From Apostichopus californicus (Eukaryota > Echinodermata > Holothuroidea > Aspidochirotida > Stichopodidae): a stretch of DNA of 44,736 nucleotides. The notes beneath the pieces are model-generated. The model was not told where the DNA came from. It saw only the letters and a list, made by a program, of their open reading frames with translations, and searched no databases. Every line of letters begins with the position of its first letter. Position 1 is the stretch's first letter. Below, one piece after another: positions 11,312 through 24,477 of the stretch. A program made the position numbers and the translations under genes. Location: NCBI GenBank assembly GCA_020650975.1, contig JAIPMN010002445.1:1-44736 (forward strand). The letters run 5' to 3'.

Positions 11312-11377
11312 TGACGTAATATTGACCAATGAAACAGCAAGAGAGTTTCTTGTATAGCCACATGTTACCATGGCAAC
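11312..11377. promoter_or_regulatory. Cluster of CRE, CCAAT and X-box motifs
   Basis: TGACGTAA (11312, CRE/ATF type), GACCAAT (11324, NF-Y type) and a perfect X-box GTTACCATGGCAAC (11364-11377) lie within 66 bases. RFX, NF-Y and CREB sites co-occur in known animal promoters, though the order and spacing here differ from the vertebrate MHC class II module. No start site or first exon is evident next to it. Confidence 0.4.
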
Positions 11378-12119
11378 CAAATAGAGTGGACAAATACAAA
11401 TAGATGACAGTTGACAGCTACAGGCAATACATCATCAATGAAACAACTTTTATCACAGTTTTTTTTTATCATTTCATCTTTGCAATCAAGGTGAAGGTCA
11501 GAAAGTATCCAGGGTCATCTAAAAGGTTGAACCTTGGTGTCCAACCCTAAAACAAGTTTGAATGCTGGGTGCTAGCTAGTACCTCAGGTGAAATCCATTT
11601 TCCCACAGATATGTCCTGGCAAAGAAAAGTCTCACTTGACCACGGTCATATACCTGTTTACTGCATCAATACAACCAAGGAGCCTAGCTGCACCACCAGG
11701 ATTAATAGAAATGACCAATGCAAGCAAATCAAAACTTAGGCATAAGTAGGAGGGGATCTGACTAATGGCCGGCTACATTAATATTAGTCAAACTTATTCC
11801 TAAACCCAGCCGGCTATGATGCTTAATAGTGAGACTTGCTATGACAAGGAATAATCAACAATGCTTTTATTATTGCCATTTTTTAATACCAAACATATGT
11901 TTATGAAAGAGTAACCTTTGATCCATCTATATTATGAGTATAATGATAAAAATATAATTTTCCGCTCAAGTTTATAATTTTGCTAATATATAATTAGCCA
12001 ATGTGTTGACATAAACTCTGTGTGCTCTCTAAACGGCACTGATTTCAAGCAAAGAATATTGCTGGTTATGAAACTAACATTGGCAGTACTGGCTTCTTGG
12101 GAAGATAGGAAAATATCTT

Positions 12120-12352
12120 CCTATTGGTTCTTATCCAGTACCATAGTCTCTCTCCTATAGCTCCCATTTTGCTCTGCCCTCATTCTATGGGCCAAATTTT
12201 GCCCTTTGGCGTTTGGGCAGTTTGGGCGGTAGATAAAGAAGGGAGGTCATTGACCGGCGAGGTCCGGTCACAGATGGCGCTAAGTGTTAAGCAGGTTCAC
12301 TCTAGGCATGATACAGTAAGAGTGCTGAAATTGTGAGGTTGAGAGGAGACAG
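12120..12352 (+). promoter_or_regulatory. Possible promoter and first exon
   Basis: An inverted CCAAT (CTATTGGTT, about 12121) is followed by TTTGGCG and GGGCGG (E2F/Sp1-like, about 12207-12229) and a CpG-containing palindrome GACCGG...CCGGTC (about 12252-12269). A splice donor, GACAG then GTAAGC, begins at 12353. An ATG in good context (CAGATGGCG, about 12274) opens only 21 codons before a stop, which would be a short upstream ORF. No downstream exon is identified. Confidence 0.2.
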
Positions 12353-15300
12353 GTAAGCTAGGAGCGAAGTAAGCATTCTCTGATATAGTTTTGATAATGT
12401 CAATTTTGCAGCTGCAAGATTTTATCTATCAGCTTATGATTGAAAGGTTTTTATAAAATAGCATTCCAAATTTTAGGTAATAATAACCATTCACTCTGTG
12501 GGTTAATATATATACCAGCATTTGTGAGTTTACTAAATTGATCAAACCAAATACATTCCAGGAAGTGATTCACAAACAGTAGATAATCTCTTCAGTTCTT
12601 GGTTCAATGTCTCGGACAATGCTAAATAACCTGATAAACAACTCTATACAAATAGAATGTTTGCAGGCACTGGGAGAAATATTTTAAAACATTGTGAGCA
12701 TATGCTGATTGTAGTCATGTTAATTCCACCAGCTGATATGACAGTGGGGATAAAAAAATTAATCTCCTATTACAATGAACCTTAATCTCCACCCACACCC
12801 TTCCCCTCTCCCTAATTTCCCTTCTCCAGTATGTTCCTTTTCTTATAGGCCAAAATGCATGGCTTATACATGCTACTGTAGTAACAATAGTCACACACAC
12901 AGATGAATGGAATACCCAAATTGACCATCTTTTATGAAACTGGCCAAAAGGGAAGCAAAAATACAAAATTATCTTGCAACCAGCTATCCCCACCCCACCT
13001 TCTTCCACAGCTTCCTTCCTTAGCTCCACATGGCACAAACTTTTATGACACCGGTCACAAGGTCTCTCAAAGTAGAATATTCTTGGAAAACATAATACCA
13101 TTAATATACGCATACCTTCTCAGGTAATGGAGCATTCCATTCATCCATTAGTGCACATACACGGTGCCATTGTGATTCTTTCTTTACACTTCTCTTTAAT
13201 GTCATAGATCCGTGCATGGAAGCCATTTTGTGTCTCCTGCTCTGCTTTTCATTTCTTGAGATTCAAACAAATTAAAGGTAAAGGATTCACTGTTTGTTGT
13301 GTATGACTCAGTCTCGGAACGATTACTACCGATGACGAAAGAGGGATTCTTGAAGATTCCTTTTACAATGAGATTAGAACCCTTCAATTTTAATTGCCAC
13401 TCTGCATCCAGTTATCTTCTTCTCGATTGATATAGATAGCTTATCTCTTCATTCATTAAGGGATTAGTTGTCACAGACAGTCCTCGACACGAATGATTCG
13501 TGAATTTACACCAATTATGTTTTTGACGGGGGAAGAAAATCATTTACCGAGAAAAACTGCTGAGTTAATCGACTTATCAAGGCTGCTCAGTCAATTCCTG
13601 TTATGAGCCCAAAGAAACAGCAACATAACTGTTTAGGGTGAAAGACACCTACCTACCCTAACTCAATTGGTTATTAAGCATGGAATTCTTCCTCTAAAAG
13701 TTTACCTTCATGAAACGTAAACAACCTAAACATTCAGAGCGTAAAAAAAATGTTTCATTTCTCGGTCGGTTTTTGATCACGTTTTAGCAAGAAATATTAA
13801 GTGACGTATCTGAAAGAATCTGAAACGTTTCTTTGCAGATCGGTATTCCTAGCAGTTACTGGTAATCAGTCGTTTGGAGAAAAAAAAATCGAAAATTTGG
13901 CTAATGTAAAAGATTTCAAAGAATTCATCTTGCACGTAGTTTTCTCGATAGTCAATTTCGCTCGAAGCCCTTGGTTAAATAAAAGCAACGCATCAACTTC
14001 TCCTCCGAGATAATTCACAGTTTTGAATTTTCTCTAACCTTAAATCTGATCCATCCTTGTCATCTTAAAAGGCCTGTTATTTAAATCATGTTCCCCTAGG
14101 CCTTTCAGTAATCTTGCTTTATTTAATACATTCATGCTATTTTGTATCACTGTATCACTACCACTAATATTTATGATGTAAACATGAATAGGAGAGAGCA
14201 CACTTTAAAAGCTCAAAAAGTAAATTTTTTTTGGAAAACAGATATGATTAATGGAAAAAGCTTCAATTTTTTTTTTTTTCCCAGGTTGAATCTTGATAAA
14301 AAATTCCGAGTATCCTTCAACTCCAGAGAAAGCAATCTCGTAACTTGAATCCGGGTTTTACTTCTGCTGAAAACGACGCTCTTTCTCTTAAACAACTTAA
14401 AACGTCTACATGGCTGTCAACCTTGATGGATACTATATATTTTCTTAGAAAGGTTCATTTTTCCACGATCGCAATTTTATGATTCACTTTCTCTTCCCAA
14501 GTTTTCGAGGGTGTTAATGTCACCGAGAGTGTGCAAACGAGTTGTAATGTTACACCAGAAAAAGTTCTCATTTGAATAAAGACGATGAATTTGACGATGA
14601 CAAAGGCATCATGGCTTCAAAAGAAAAAAGAAAAAAACGTCTTCTTTTGAAGAACAGCGGAATCGCTTAAAAAGTCAACCAAACTTGATATGGCCACAAG
14701 TAAAAATTCCCTGCTCCAGATATGTATCCGACCGATTCACGAACGACGGAATACGATTTCAGAGGAATAAAATAACTAGGCTGTAAAATATGGAGACAGT
14801 GGTATTAGCATGGTAGCATAATATCTGTGTATATATATAATGATACTATATGATATGTACTACAACCAGTGTAATGCTGTGCAGTACCAGCCACGACGTA
14901 CCTTCCACAGGGTGATCAGTATAATTATATATTCGTTGTAAACCTGAAAGAGTTAATAAAGTCTGCTACGTGTGTGTACCTCTATCTACCTGCATCTAAT
15001 ATATTTAGTTTCACCATGAATGTCACAGGGATGATTGAAAACAACTAAAAAGTAGTTCAGTGTACCACTGATACTGCTTCAAAGATTTCTGTTTTTCCAG
15101 AAAAATAAAATTATGGGGGTTAATCCCTTAAATAGAAAACAGAACTATCACAAAAGATTATAAACTGTAAGTATAGGAGCTCAAAATTACTGTGTTTCCT
15201 GCTGAGAAGATGTATGCGTCTTTTTAATTTAATAGCAATTTGGTATCGATCTGTGGGCAAGCAGTATACTAGATATGGACAAGTTATGACTTATGTTCTG

Positions 15301-15530
15301 TGTTAAATTGTTCATTAAATCAATCTCATAATTAACCGTGTGACATCACCAAAATGTGAACAGATTTCAAGTATCAGTGTTAATTAATCAATGAAAGTTT
15401 TAACTAAAGAGTTAACAGGAGGTTTCATGAACTACACAACCATTTAAAAATCATAAATCATGATAATCATTATAATTATGAATACATGGATTTGTATTAG
15501 GCATATACCATCATAACAGGTCGGATGTGG
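12353..15530. other. Non-coding stretch
   Basis: The 132-codon minus frame at 12715-13113 has no recognisable domain and is Cys/Trp/Phe-rich in a way typical of chance translation. Contents are an inverted repeat at 14615 and T runs at 14270. No RNA gene is seen. Confidence 0.6.
14615..14652. repeat. 11-bp inverted repeat in purine-rich DNA
   Basis: CTTCAAAAGAA (14615-14625) and TTCTTTTGAAG (14642-14652) are exact inverse copies with a 16-base A-rich spacer. A tiny ORF (MASKEKRKKRLLLKN...) overlaps, but I do not consider it real. Confidence 0.6.
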
Positions 15531-15537
15531 CGGTGCT

Positions 15538-15586
15538 ATTGGGGGCAATTGCCACCCTCCCCCCCCCCTCCCTGGCTGCCCCCAAT
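15538..15586. repeat. 10-bp GC-rich inverted repeat
   Basis: ATTGGGGGCA (15538-15547) and TGCCCCCAAT (15577-15586) flank a C-rich 29-base spacer. Confidence 0.6.
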
Positions 15587-15770
15587 CAGATATGCTACTT
15601 AACCAAAATATATAGAACTCCGCTAATCATTTGTATTAGAAACAGCTTCCAATGCAATACTTTTTCTACATTTCATTTTCTAAACCCTCACATTCCATTT
15701 CCAGTCTTGTGTACATTTTGCTTCCTCCCCTCCTCCCTTATCCCTCTTTCCACTCAACCTCCTACCAAGG

Positions 15771-15910
15771 GCTAGCCCCTTCCCCCTGCATCCTATAGGC
15801 TACTATATATGAAGTTACCTCCTTACCCTCAACTTCCTTACTCCTTACCCAGGACTAGCCTCTTCTCCCATGCATCCTATAGGCTACTATATATGAAATC
15901 ACCTCTTTCA
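15771..15910. repeat. Two-copy direct repeat, 83-84 bp apart
   Basis: The segments starting at 15771 and 15854 both read (G/A)CTAGCC(C/T)CTTC..CC followed by TGCATCCTATAGGCTACTAT and ATATGAA, then a diverged ACCTC. About 27 bases in the middle are identical, indicating a recent local duplication in C-rich DNA. Confidence 0.85.
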
Positions 15911-16569
15911 CTCCAGCAAATCCACTGTGCTCATGCTCAAAGTACTTTACTCAGCAAAGGTCCCGCTCCCCCCCCCCCTCACACACCTCCCCCTCCACCC
16001 ACCCCTTAGCCTCTTTTCTGAGCTCTACCAATAATATGATAGTTTTTTCAGTTCTTCATCCAAATCAGTTTTTTTTTCTTTCTTCTTTCTCCAACTTAGA
16101 CCTCACAGTTAGTATTTATTTTTCTCTGTCAATCTTTATAGCTCCAGTTTTGATATAATGATATCAATGTTTCCCCATATTGCCACTTGCATGATAAATG
16201 CCCTTTGGATGGGCCTCCTCTTAAAACTGCCTCATACCACCCTTGGATTGTAACTCTGTGTCTCTTTGATCAAGCCACGTCATGTCCACACATCATTAGA
16301 TATATACCTCAATCTAAAGAAGAGGCCTCCATGGATGAAACCATGCTAATCAGCGATCAGCTATACACACAAATTTTGTGTCCCACACACACTTTTGATG
16401 TTATCTATAAATTATTACATTTTTTCTAATTTGCAAAGCATACTTTATTTAAAATAATCCTGTTGTGATTCTGTTGGACTAAAGTGAAAGTTACATGGTC
16501 AGACACCTTATCATTAAATGGTGGTATCATCAGAATGTAGCAACTTTAACATTAAACAAAAGACCCTCT

Positions 16570-16646
16570 ATCTGACTCCCCCCCCACCCTCTCCCACCTC
16601 TCCCACCCTCTCTCACCCACTCTTTTCCTTCTTCCCATTCCTCCAT
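16570..16646 (+). repeat. C/T-rich tract
   Basis: Imperfect CCCACCTCTCC-type repeats with a run of C; low complexity. Confidence 0.8.
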
Positions 16647-18327
16647 AAATCCCTTAAAACAATATTTTATGGATAAGCTAAAAATAGCAGGTTGAGATAT
16701 TGTTCTTTGGTCACAAAATTATACCAAAACATGAAAAGTAATTTACAAGATCTATAAATCATGTACTGTTCCCAAAATTTGGTATGCTTAATCTGCTAAA
16801 AGTATGCCAGGACTTTCCTAATAAAAGCTTTGTCTTGCCAAATGATTATAATCGTGTTATCTAATTCTGGTATACATTTGGAAACCATTTATGACGACCA
16901 TGTATGGAAATTCTAGCATATTTGGGGCCATAGTGTTTCAAATTAAAGAAATTCTGAGGAAAAAACTGCCATCAATTTATCACACATGAAATTTGTTACA
17001 TGTGGTATGGAATTTACAGCTATTAAGCTTGCTTACTACAGTCTGCATTACTTTAAAAACATAGCTGTAAATTTTGTGATAAATAAAAGGAAAAAGTTGA
17101 TCTAAAATTAGATATTTCTCAGATCCAAGCAAAAGACAAATATGGTTACTATTCTAATTTGTCACTATCCCACAAAACTGAACCTGAAAATATCATTCAT
17201 ATAGACTGTCTGTTGAAGTAGAGATACATTGCTCTATGGATGCAAAATAATTAGATGTAACATGAATATATATATGCTTAAACGTCTAAGCTTGCCTTGA
17301 CGCACGACGACTTCAACATTTCTTTGTAAGAAGAATATTTTCCACCATAAGATCAAGTTTCTAATATTGTAAGAGAAGCTCATGTTGAGAGGAGGCCCAT
17401 GAATGCTTGCAAGTGTCGAATGACAAATTATACAAGTACGATTTTATTATGAAAATTTCTGCTGGCAAAGACAAACTATGTTCTCAACTTACTGTAGCGC
17501 GAGCTCTCACGACTGAAGAATGGAGAAGAATATTATATGGCTAGAAGACTAGCTATCTTTGCAGTCATACGATTACCTATATGACTGTCAACTCAAGTTT
17601 GGTGATGAAAGTAGAGCTGTTTCTAAATCCATTTTTTTATTAAGAAAATTTATCTGCACATTTCACAAAATTATGAAAAAATGCAGATGTTAATTAAGGC
17701 CAATAATCCACTTTTGCTTTGTTTTTATCCAGGGGAATATAGATATCAGATGCATTTGGCAAAATTTCCATTTTCAGATGTGTGTATATTTTAGGGGGTG
17801 TGGGGGGAGGGGTGTATCACCCTGTGACACGATGGCAGCTATTTAGGGATGCGAGAGTAGCATATGAAGTCTGCATCATACATCGTGCAAAAGTTTGTGT
17901 CATACGGAGGAACTGAAAGAGGTAGTCTCTCATGTTTCAGGTGAAATGATTTGCTGCATTCATGACAAGAATTTTTACGTTTAAAGCTTATTGATAGCAC
18001 AGTTCTGTGAAATTCAGACTTGAATATATTCCAATGTTAACGATCCTTACATTGACAGACCAAACTTTGTCTGGTGTAAATATGTTGTCAGATGGACAAA
18101 CTTCTGAGGAATAAGAAACACCAAAAACCGAATATAATATTAAATTGGTAAATTATAAACTAATCTGAGAAGTGCGAAAGAGATTACAGGACATTGATTG
18201 AATTTCCAACCTGTAATTTTTTGCCCATTTTTAGGGGAACTATGGAAATGTTAAACGTACATGACCATGTGAACAGGGAGAGTATGAATTTGTTTATTTG
18301 TTCATTGTTGTTAGGATGTTTGTTTAT

Positions 18328-18352
18328 TGTCTGTCTATCTGTCTATCTGTCT
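18328..18352. repeat. TCTG/TCTA tetranucleotide microsatellite
   Basis: Mixed CTGT/CTAT units, followed by a TTTA microsatellite at about 18370-18387. Confidence 0.85.
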
Positions 18353-18570
18353 GAATGTCTATTTGTTTTTTATTTATTTATTTATTTTGCTCTGATGGAG
18401 TGGTTTAGTACAAGTGTCCTAAAGTTGTGGTCAAAGAACTTTGACTTCAGTTTTATTTCAACAGGTCATTTTGACAATGATGACCATGAAGACATCTTAC
18501 TTGAATCAAGCTAGGTCTGCATAAAATGGATTATAACAGCTTAGGTAAACAATTTCTTTTGTAACTGTCA

Positions 18571-18880
18571 TATACATAATATAATGTGTTTCCAAATAAT
18601 ATTACTTGCTATATATATTCATAATATACTGTATTTCCGAATAATATTAATTGCTATATATACACAATGTAATGCGATTCCAAATAATATTATTTGATAT
18701 ACATAATATGATGTATTTCTGAATAATATTACTTGCTATAATATTATGCGATTCCAATAATATATTTGCTATATATAAACATAACATGATGTATTTCCGA
18801 ATAATATTACTTGCTATACATAATGTATTTCTGAATGTTACTTACTGTATATAAAATGATATAATGTAATTCTGAATGTC
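18571..18880. repeat. AT-rich degenerate satellite-like array
   Basis: About seven to eight diverged copies of a motif built from (A/G)TATTTCCGAATAATATTA, then CTTGCTATATATA and CATAATATAATG, spaced roughly 35-55 bases apart. The units degrade rightwards. There is no coding potential. Confidence 0.85.
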
Positions 18881-20143
18881 CGTGGGCAAAAAAAGGTGCT
18901 ATGACTCATTACATGCAGAGACTTAACTTGCCTTTGTGTGTCTGCATGTTCCAACTTTCGTACTGTAACTGTGCATTAACGTAAATCAATCTCATAAAGC
19001 TGACATGAATGATGAAACATGTTTATGTTATTACGCTTTAATGAATGCAGGGTTGAATATCCATCCACATATTTCTCAATCTGTATAAGAGATAGTCTGA
19101 TCGTGCGGTTTAGAGGCCTATAATACTGCAATTACTCCGGTAAAATGATAAATGAATGACTATTAAACCCAGTCCTGATGACCCTTCAAGATAGATAATG
19201 ATTTCACAAGATCTCAAACTACCACATCTGCTTGTATAGTCGTCTGTTAGAACTGATATATTATTCTCAAACCATTTTGCTAATTTTCTTTTATCAATTT
19301 ATATCATTTTTATGATTATTTTAAATATCTACACTTATTTTTATATTGAGTCATTTAAGTATATATATTTTATTCAAATTTATTTTATTTAATTACGATT
19401 TCAATTTTTTTTTTTTTTCTAATTCAAATAAATGTTAGGAATTAAGCGTTATAAAATGGAAATATTGTAAGCAACTGTCCCTATAACAAGAAGACACACA
19501 AAATAAATATAGCTAAATCGACTGATCAAAGATAAAACCGAAAGCGAGCATCCATCCTAATCCTTCTCACATGGGTTTATCTGAAACCTGTAACAGGGCC
19601 CTCTTCCAATGACAGCCAATAGAACAAGCTGGAGGGAACACTTTTGTATGAACATTAAAGTGGTACTTCATTCAAACCTAAAAGAATTCTAAAATGAAAA
19701 CTTTTCACAAGCTTTGATGAAAATCGTGACTCTGAAGAAATATTGTGCTGAATAATGCAAATTTTAAGATAGAAAAAATATGGAACAGATATTGATACAT
19801 CGAATGAATTTTAATTGAAGTAAATCAAGTTATTAAATATAAGGAAGTTAATTTGACCTATTATTCCATAACGATTGTCTTTGACTTTCCTTTGGCATAT
19901 ATAGGTCTGCCATTTTGAAAGTTGCTGTTGTCTCTCTTTAAGTCAAATAGTTAAAAAACTTTACATTTCACGAAATTCAAACATTCCGGAGGGAATGCAG
20001 GGAAGCAAAATACCGCTAATCCTGTAACAGAAATGTCAAATGATGTTCTGCCATGGATTTGATCAACTGCCAGGCTAATAAATCTCAAGAATGTGAGGGG
20101 TTTTTCCCCCCATAGTTATAAACTCCATCACGACGAGAGAGGT

Positions 20144-20153
20144 NNNNNNNNNN
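20144..20153. other. Assembly gap (10 N) with near-duplicate flanks
   Basis: Ten N are followed by a 16-base C run. The bases left of the gap (20106-20143) and right of it (20165-20198) are nearly the same: CCCCCATAnnTATAAACTCC then ATCAC and AGAGAGGT. This suggests either a real tandem duplication around an unsequenceable C run or two unmerged copies of one locus. Confidence 0.9.
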
Positions 20154-22751
20154 CCCCCCCCCCCCCCCCATAACTATAAACTCCATCACAAGAGAGGTAC
20201 TGGACAAAGTACTAGTTAAAATACACAAAGACAAATGTTTTGAAACCAATTAAGGAATTGATCCAGCATAAACCCTAGGCTGCAAGATGTAATTAAGTGT
20301 TTACAAATTCAATTAGCGTTTTTCGAGGTTCAAACACATATTGTCACGAAATGTACTACCGAAAATACTGAGGTTCTGTGTCAATAAAGAAACTATATAT
20401 GCTATGCATCTGTGCATTTAATAGTAAAAATTTGCCATTTTTCACATCATTTTGGAATGGGTACTGTATACTGTCAAAGGCAAATGGGGAGGAAATGGAC
20501 TCTGATATTAGATATGTAGGTATAAGGAAAGCATACATTGCTACATTCCCATCTCCTTTCAGTCGACATTAGCATTCACTTTCAAATTAAATTTTCCATA
20601 TTCTACAATCTTTGCTGTTTGATTTAAACACTTTACAGTCATTTAAAACAGTAAAACAAAAAAAGACAATCCCCACATATTTTCTTCTGATGTGAACTTC
20701 TTTCATTCAAACTTGATCAAAAAATTCTCAGAAAAGTGAACATGTTATCAATGCTCGGAACAGGTGACACCTTGAAAAATATGTTCAATCGATAAAACGT
20801 GAATGATGCAGGCTGATTAAATCTTCTAAGTTCTATGTAAAAACTTATCCTTAAATCTTTGGAAGTGGAAAATTTCAATTGCAAAATACTTTTCTAAAGG
20901 AAGTTTTGCCTCTTACAGCATCAGCAGCTATGAAACTATGACCTTCAGACATTCTCAAAGGCAAAGTCATCTGCTCAACAAAGTCTGCCAGTTCATGCGC
21001 TGATTACTAGACTACAAAGACTAAATGCTGAACGGTAATAATTTATTACTATGAAATGCTATTGATTAGATTAGATTTCCTAGAAAATCTTATAGTCTTT
21101 TCTTCTAACAGCCATTAGACAATTAAATTTATGGTTTTCAGACCTGCGTTGCCTGTCCTTGGCAAATGTTTCTGAGCTTCGAAAATAATAAACAATTTTC
21201 TTTTTAGACAGATGGTTTTCCGTTCCATCTATCGCTATACAATTTGCCTTCAGCTAATGTCAATTGCATGTGAGACTACGTCAATTGCTTTCAGACACAA
21301 ATTTTCGTCATTCTTCGAAACAATGTCCTTAGGTAATCATCTGCCAATAATCATATTTTTCTCATCGAGGGTAAACTGCTTGGGGTGTAAATTAAATGCA
21401 ATATTTACTTTTCGAATGACTGTTTGAGTGCCCTACTGTTGCCAACAGGGGAGGTGCCCATGGATATGTCAGCGATGTGCATATTTTTAACAAATGTGAC
21501 AGATTTATGATATTTTACAGCACCCTGGAACAAACTTTAGATCAAATTAATGACGTACAGTCGATAGAGACATGAAACATTCATATATATATTTATATAT
21601 ATGTGGAGGTGGTACGTAAAAATAAAGTGATGTATAGGGATGCAGGGATGTATAATTCATTTAATTTCATAAATTCTGCTCATTGTTTCACCTGTAATTT
21701 CTATTGTTAAATAGATTGCAATCTTCATCCATGAAGAAAATATGAATAATAATATCAAAAATCATTATTCAAAGCTTTCTAGTAAATTTGCATGAATTTC
21801 ATACGTGGCATTTCCAAGATATTGATAATCAATTTGGTCACAGCTTTTACCTAAAGTGAACTTGAAGCAAACATATGTAACGTCACAGTTGTCACAGTTT
21901 ATTTTTCACCTTTGACCTTGGATTAGATAGGGTTCCAACTTTACCTAATTTACCTAGTTGTTACAGTATCTATACCAATTACTGTTAGCTATTCATATGT
22001 TGATTGCATATTCCACAAATTGAAGTAGAAAATTTCATGAAATTTCTAGGAAAATGATACCTCAAATTTCGCAGTGGCAGTATCTTTCAAGTCCACCTTC
22101 GGCTTTAGTTACGAAATGTGTCAACTTGAAATGTTCCTCTTGAGAGCAAATTTCACCGAAATATAATAATGATAATAGAATATCCCTTTTTCTGTGGATA
22201 GGTTTTCTACACTATTACAATACATATTAAATATTAACTAAAACATTTTCTGTGTAAACTTTGGAATGTCTTACTTTAAATTTATATTTGAAAATTTCTT
22301 AAAGGCAAGAGGTCAAAGATGGAAGACCAGCTGTACCTCATGCGGTATACTTTATTCCCTCTGTCGGCCCTTAGGAAACAAAAATGATTGTTAACACAAG
22401 CTGCTCAGAAAAGGGATGAATACAGAAATAAAACACAACAGAAAACAACGGATCAAAGTTGTAATTTACATTAACAACACTCCACTAAATTCACCATGAT
22501 TTGAGACACTTAGGATTTTGACAGGTTGGTCATTAATTGTGATTCAAAATTAGTCAAAATTTTCTTGACTTTGACAAAAACAGTATTTCAACGGTGTACA
22601 ATGGTAGTGAAATGATCAAATACTAATATCTGAGGTAGCAAACCTATTATTAATCTCGTCGTGATGTGGTGACCTTGATTCCTACAAAAACTTTTCATCA
22701 TTGGTTTTGACTTCCATTCTATTTTGGTGGAGAGAAAGCAAGAATTGGATA

Positions 22752-22773
22752 GGGGAGGGGTGGGGGGGGGGGG
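22752..22773 (+). repeat. Poly-G tract
   Basis: GGGGAGGGGTGGGG followed by a longer G run. The same kind of tract occurs at 3275-3286, 27267-27279, 38264-38280, 39613-39624, 40908-40937, 41237-41249 and 44717-44735, and as C runs at 15559-15568, 15968-15978, 20154-20169 and 37723-37740. Confidence 0.9.
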
Positions 22774-24477
22774 TAAGGGAGAGGTGTGACTTTATTAGTG
22801 TCTTTTGGAAAATACTTCCAGAATAGTATCATCTTTTAGCCTTCTGACTTAATATTGAACACCCACCTGGCCAGCTGCCAAAAGGTTCTGGATCCCAGTC
22901 AGCATAGGATTTCCAGCTTAAAGCTATGTAAGGTACACTCTGATGGACATACACAATTGTGTCATTTTGGATTCTTTTATATCCTTTTTGCAATTTCTCC
23001 TTATTTGTATGTGTGATAGCTTAAAATGCCTCATCTATTCCACACAAAACGGCTTGAATACATGCTACTTGTTCTGTACAGTGAATTAACAGACTACACT
23101 GCACATGCAGTACTGTATATCTCTCTCTCTCTGTTCAAAAGAAGTGTTGAACCCTTTCTACTTCGATGGAATGATAATTGCTAAATGGTATTGCAAAGGC
23201 CTTAAAAGTCATCTTGCGGCAAATGAAGAAACTTAGAATATAAGAAACACTGCATTAATTGGGGGATTTTTAGGAGAATTATGCCAAAACTTAGGCTAAT
23301 GGAGTAGCAAAGATAAGCAAACATCGATAAAAAGAGACGTGTGCGTGGATGCTACAAAATCACTGCAGTCATTTTCTAAGTTGGCTGAAAGAGGCAAGTG
23401 TGTATCAGATAAGCTGATTAACTCAAAAAAGTTATTTATTTCCGGTCCAAAGATCAACAATGTGGATCAAATGTCTTTCTTGTCCTGAACAATCAAATAT
23501 ACAAAATGTCCATTTAGTCTCAAGCAGGTACAATATCTCAAAGCCTTTTTAGCTCAGCGGAAAGCTTTTCGGTTGAGCTGTAAGAGATGGTGCAATTTTG
23601 CCGAAATTCAGTACCTTTTTGTCACCGTGTTTGATTGACTGCAATTTTCGTAACTTTTCATTCGAGTGGCTGAAATTTCGAGAGTGGTTTGTGTGAGTTA
23701 AGTTTTCATACATGTGATCATATTTTGTAAATTGAAGATCATTTGAGGTCATGAGAGGTCATCTTCTGAAAACATATAAAATGCTACTCTTCCGTCCTAG
23801 AGCTTTTTTCAAATCTTCTGAAATGGTGAACCATAGCTGTTCAGGAAATATATTTTTGTCATTGTGTCTAAGGCCCAAAACAGGGCCTTCTGTTAAGTTT
23901 TCAGTTATGGTGAAATGTTGGCCACAGATCATATGCAATGATCATGAAATTTGTTTTTCAACATTTTAATATTCATGACTGGTATGCGTTTTGGTGTGAG
24001 TAGCAAAATGTTTTCCATCTTAATTTTGCCATCTTGTTGGGAAATAATCCACCTGTGGGAGAGTTGATCAAGTCAAACATTTACTTGTCATTCAGACTTG
24101 CTATGTAGTTTGAAGTCATTCTCTGTAAAAGGACTACTTGGCAGATTTGCAATTTGAACTTTTCAACAGTTTGTGTGTGGAATATGGAATGTGAGAATGA
24201 CCAAGTAACCGATTCCGATTTCTGCTCTTTACCGTTACTCTGTGTTACATCAATTGTAAAAAAGGTTGCAGGGCGTTCTATTACTGTATGGGTGCAACTT
24301 ACATGAGCAATTTTGGGTTAGCACAATTCCAAGGTGATATCCACAATATTTTAGCAAATTTAACACAGGAATATATTTTACGTTTTACTTTATTGCATTA
24401 ATGAAAACTACGAATTGCATATATACTGTATTTTATTTGTTTTCCAATCAGTTAGGCATAGTTTATCCCTAGTAATG

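Larger units (their letters stand above)
15911..18570. other. Non-coding stretch
   Basis: Low-complexity C/T tracts and microsatellites. A possible terminal exon at about 18464-18514 (acceptor TTTATTTCAACAG, then GHFDNDDHEDILLESS to a stop) is too short to claim. Confidence 0.6.
18881..24477. other. Non-coding stretch
   Basis: AT-rich with the assembly gap at 20144 and a G tract at 22752. A tRNA-like box pair lies at 23550-23620 (see findings). No gene is supported. Confidence 0.6.

Noticed and set aside
12715-13113. Minus-strand ORF of 132 codons
   Set aside because: No domain, poor start context and low-complexity translation of a C/T-rich patch.
16010-16100. T-rich run as a LINE poly-A tail on the minus strand
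   Set aside because: No coding or 3'UTR remains of a retroelement beside it.
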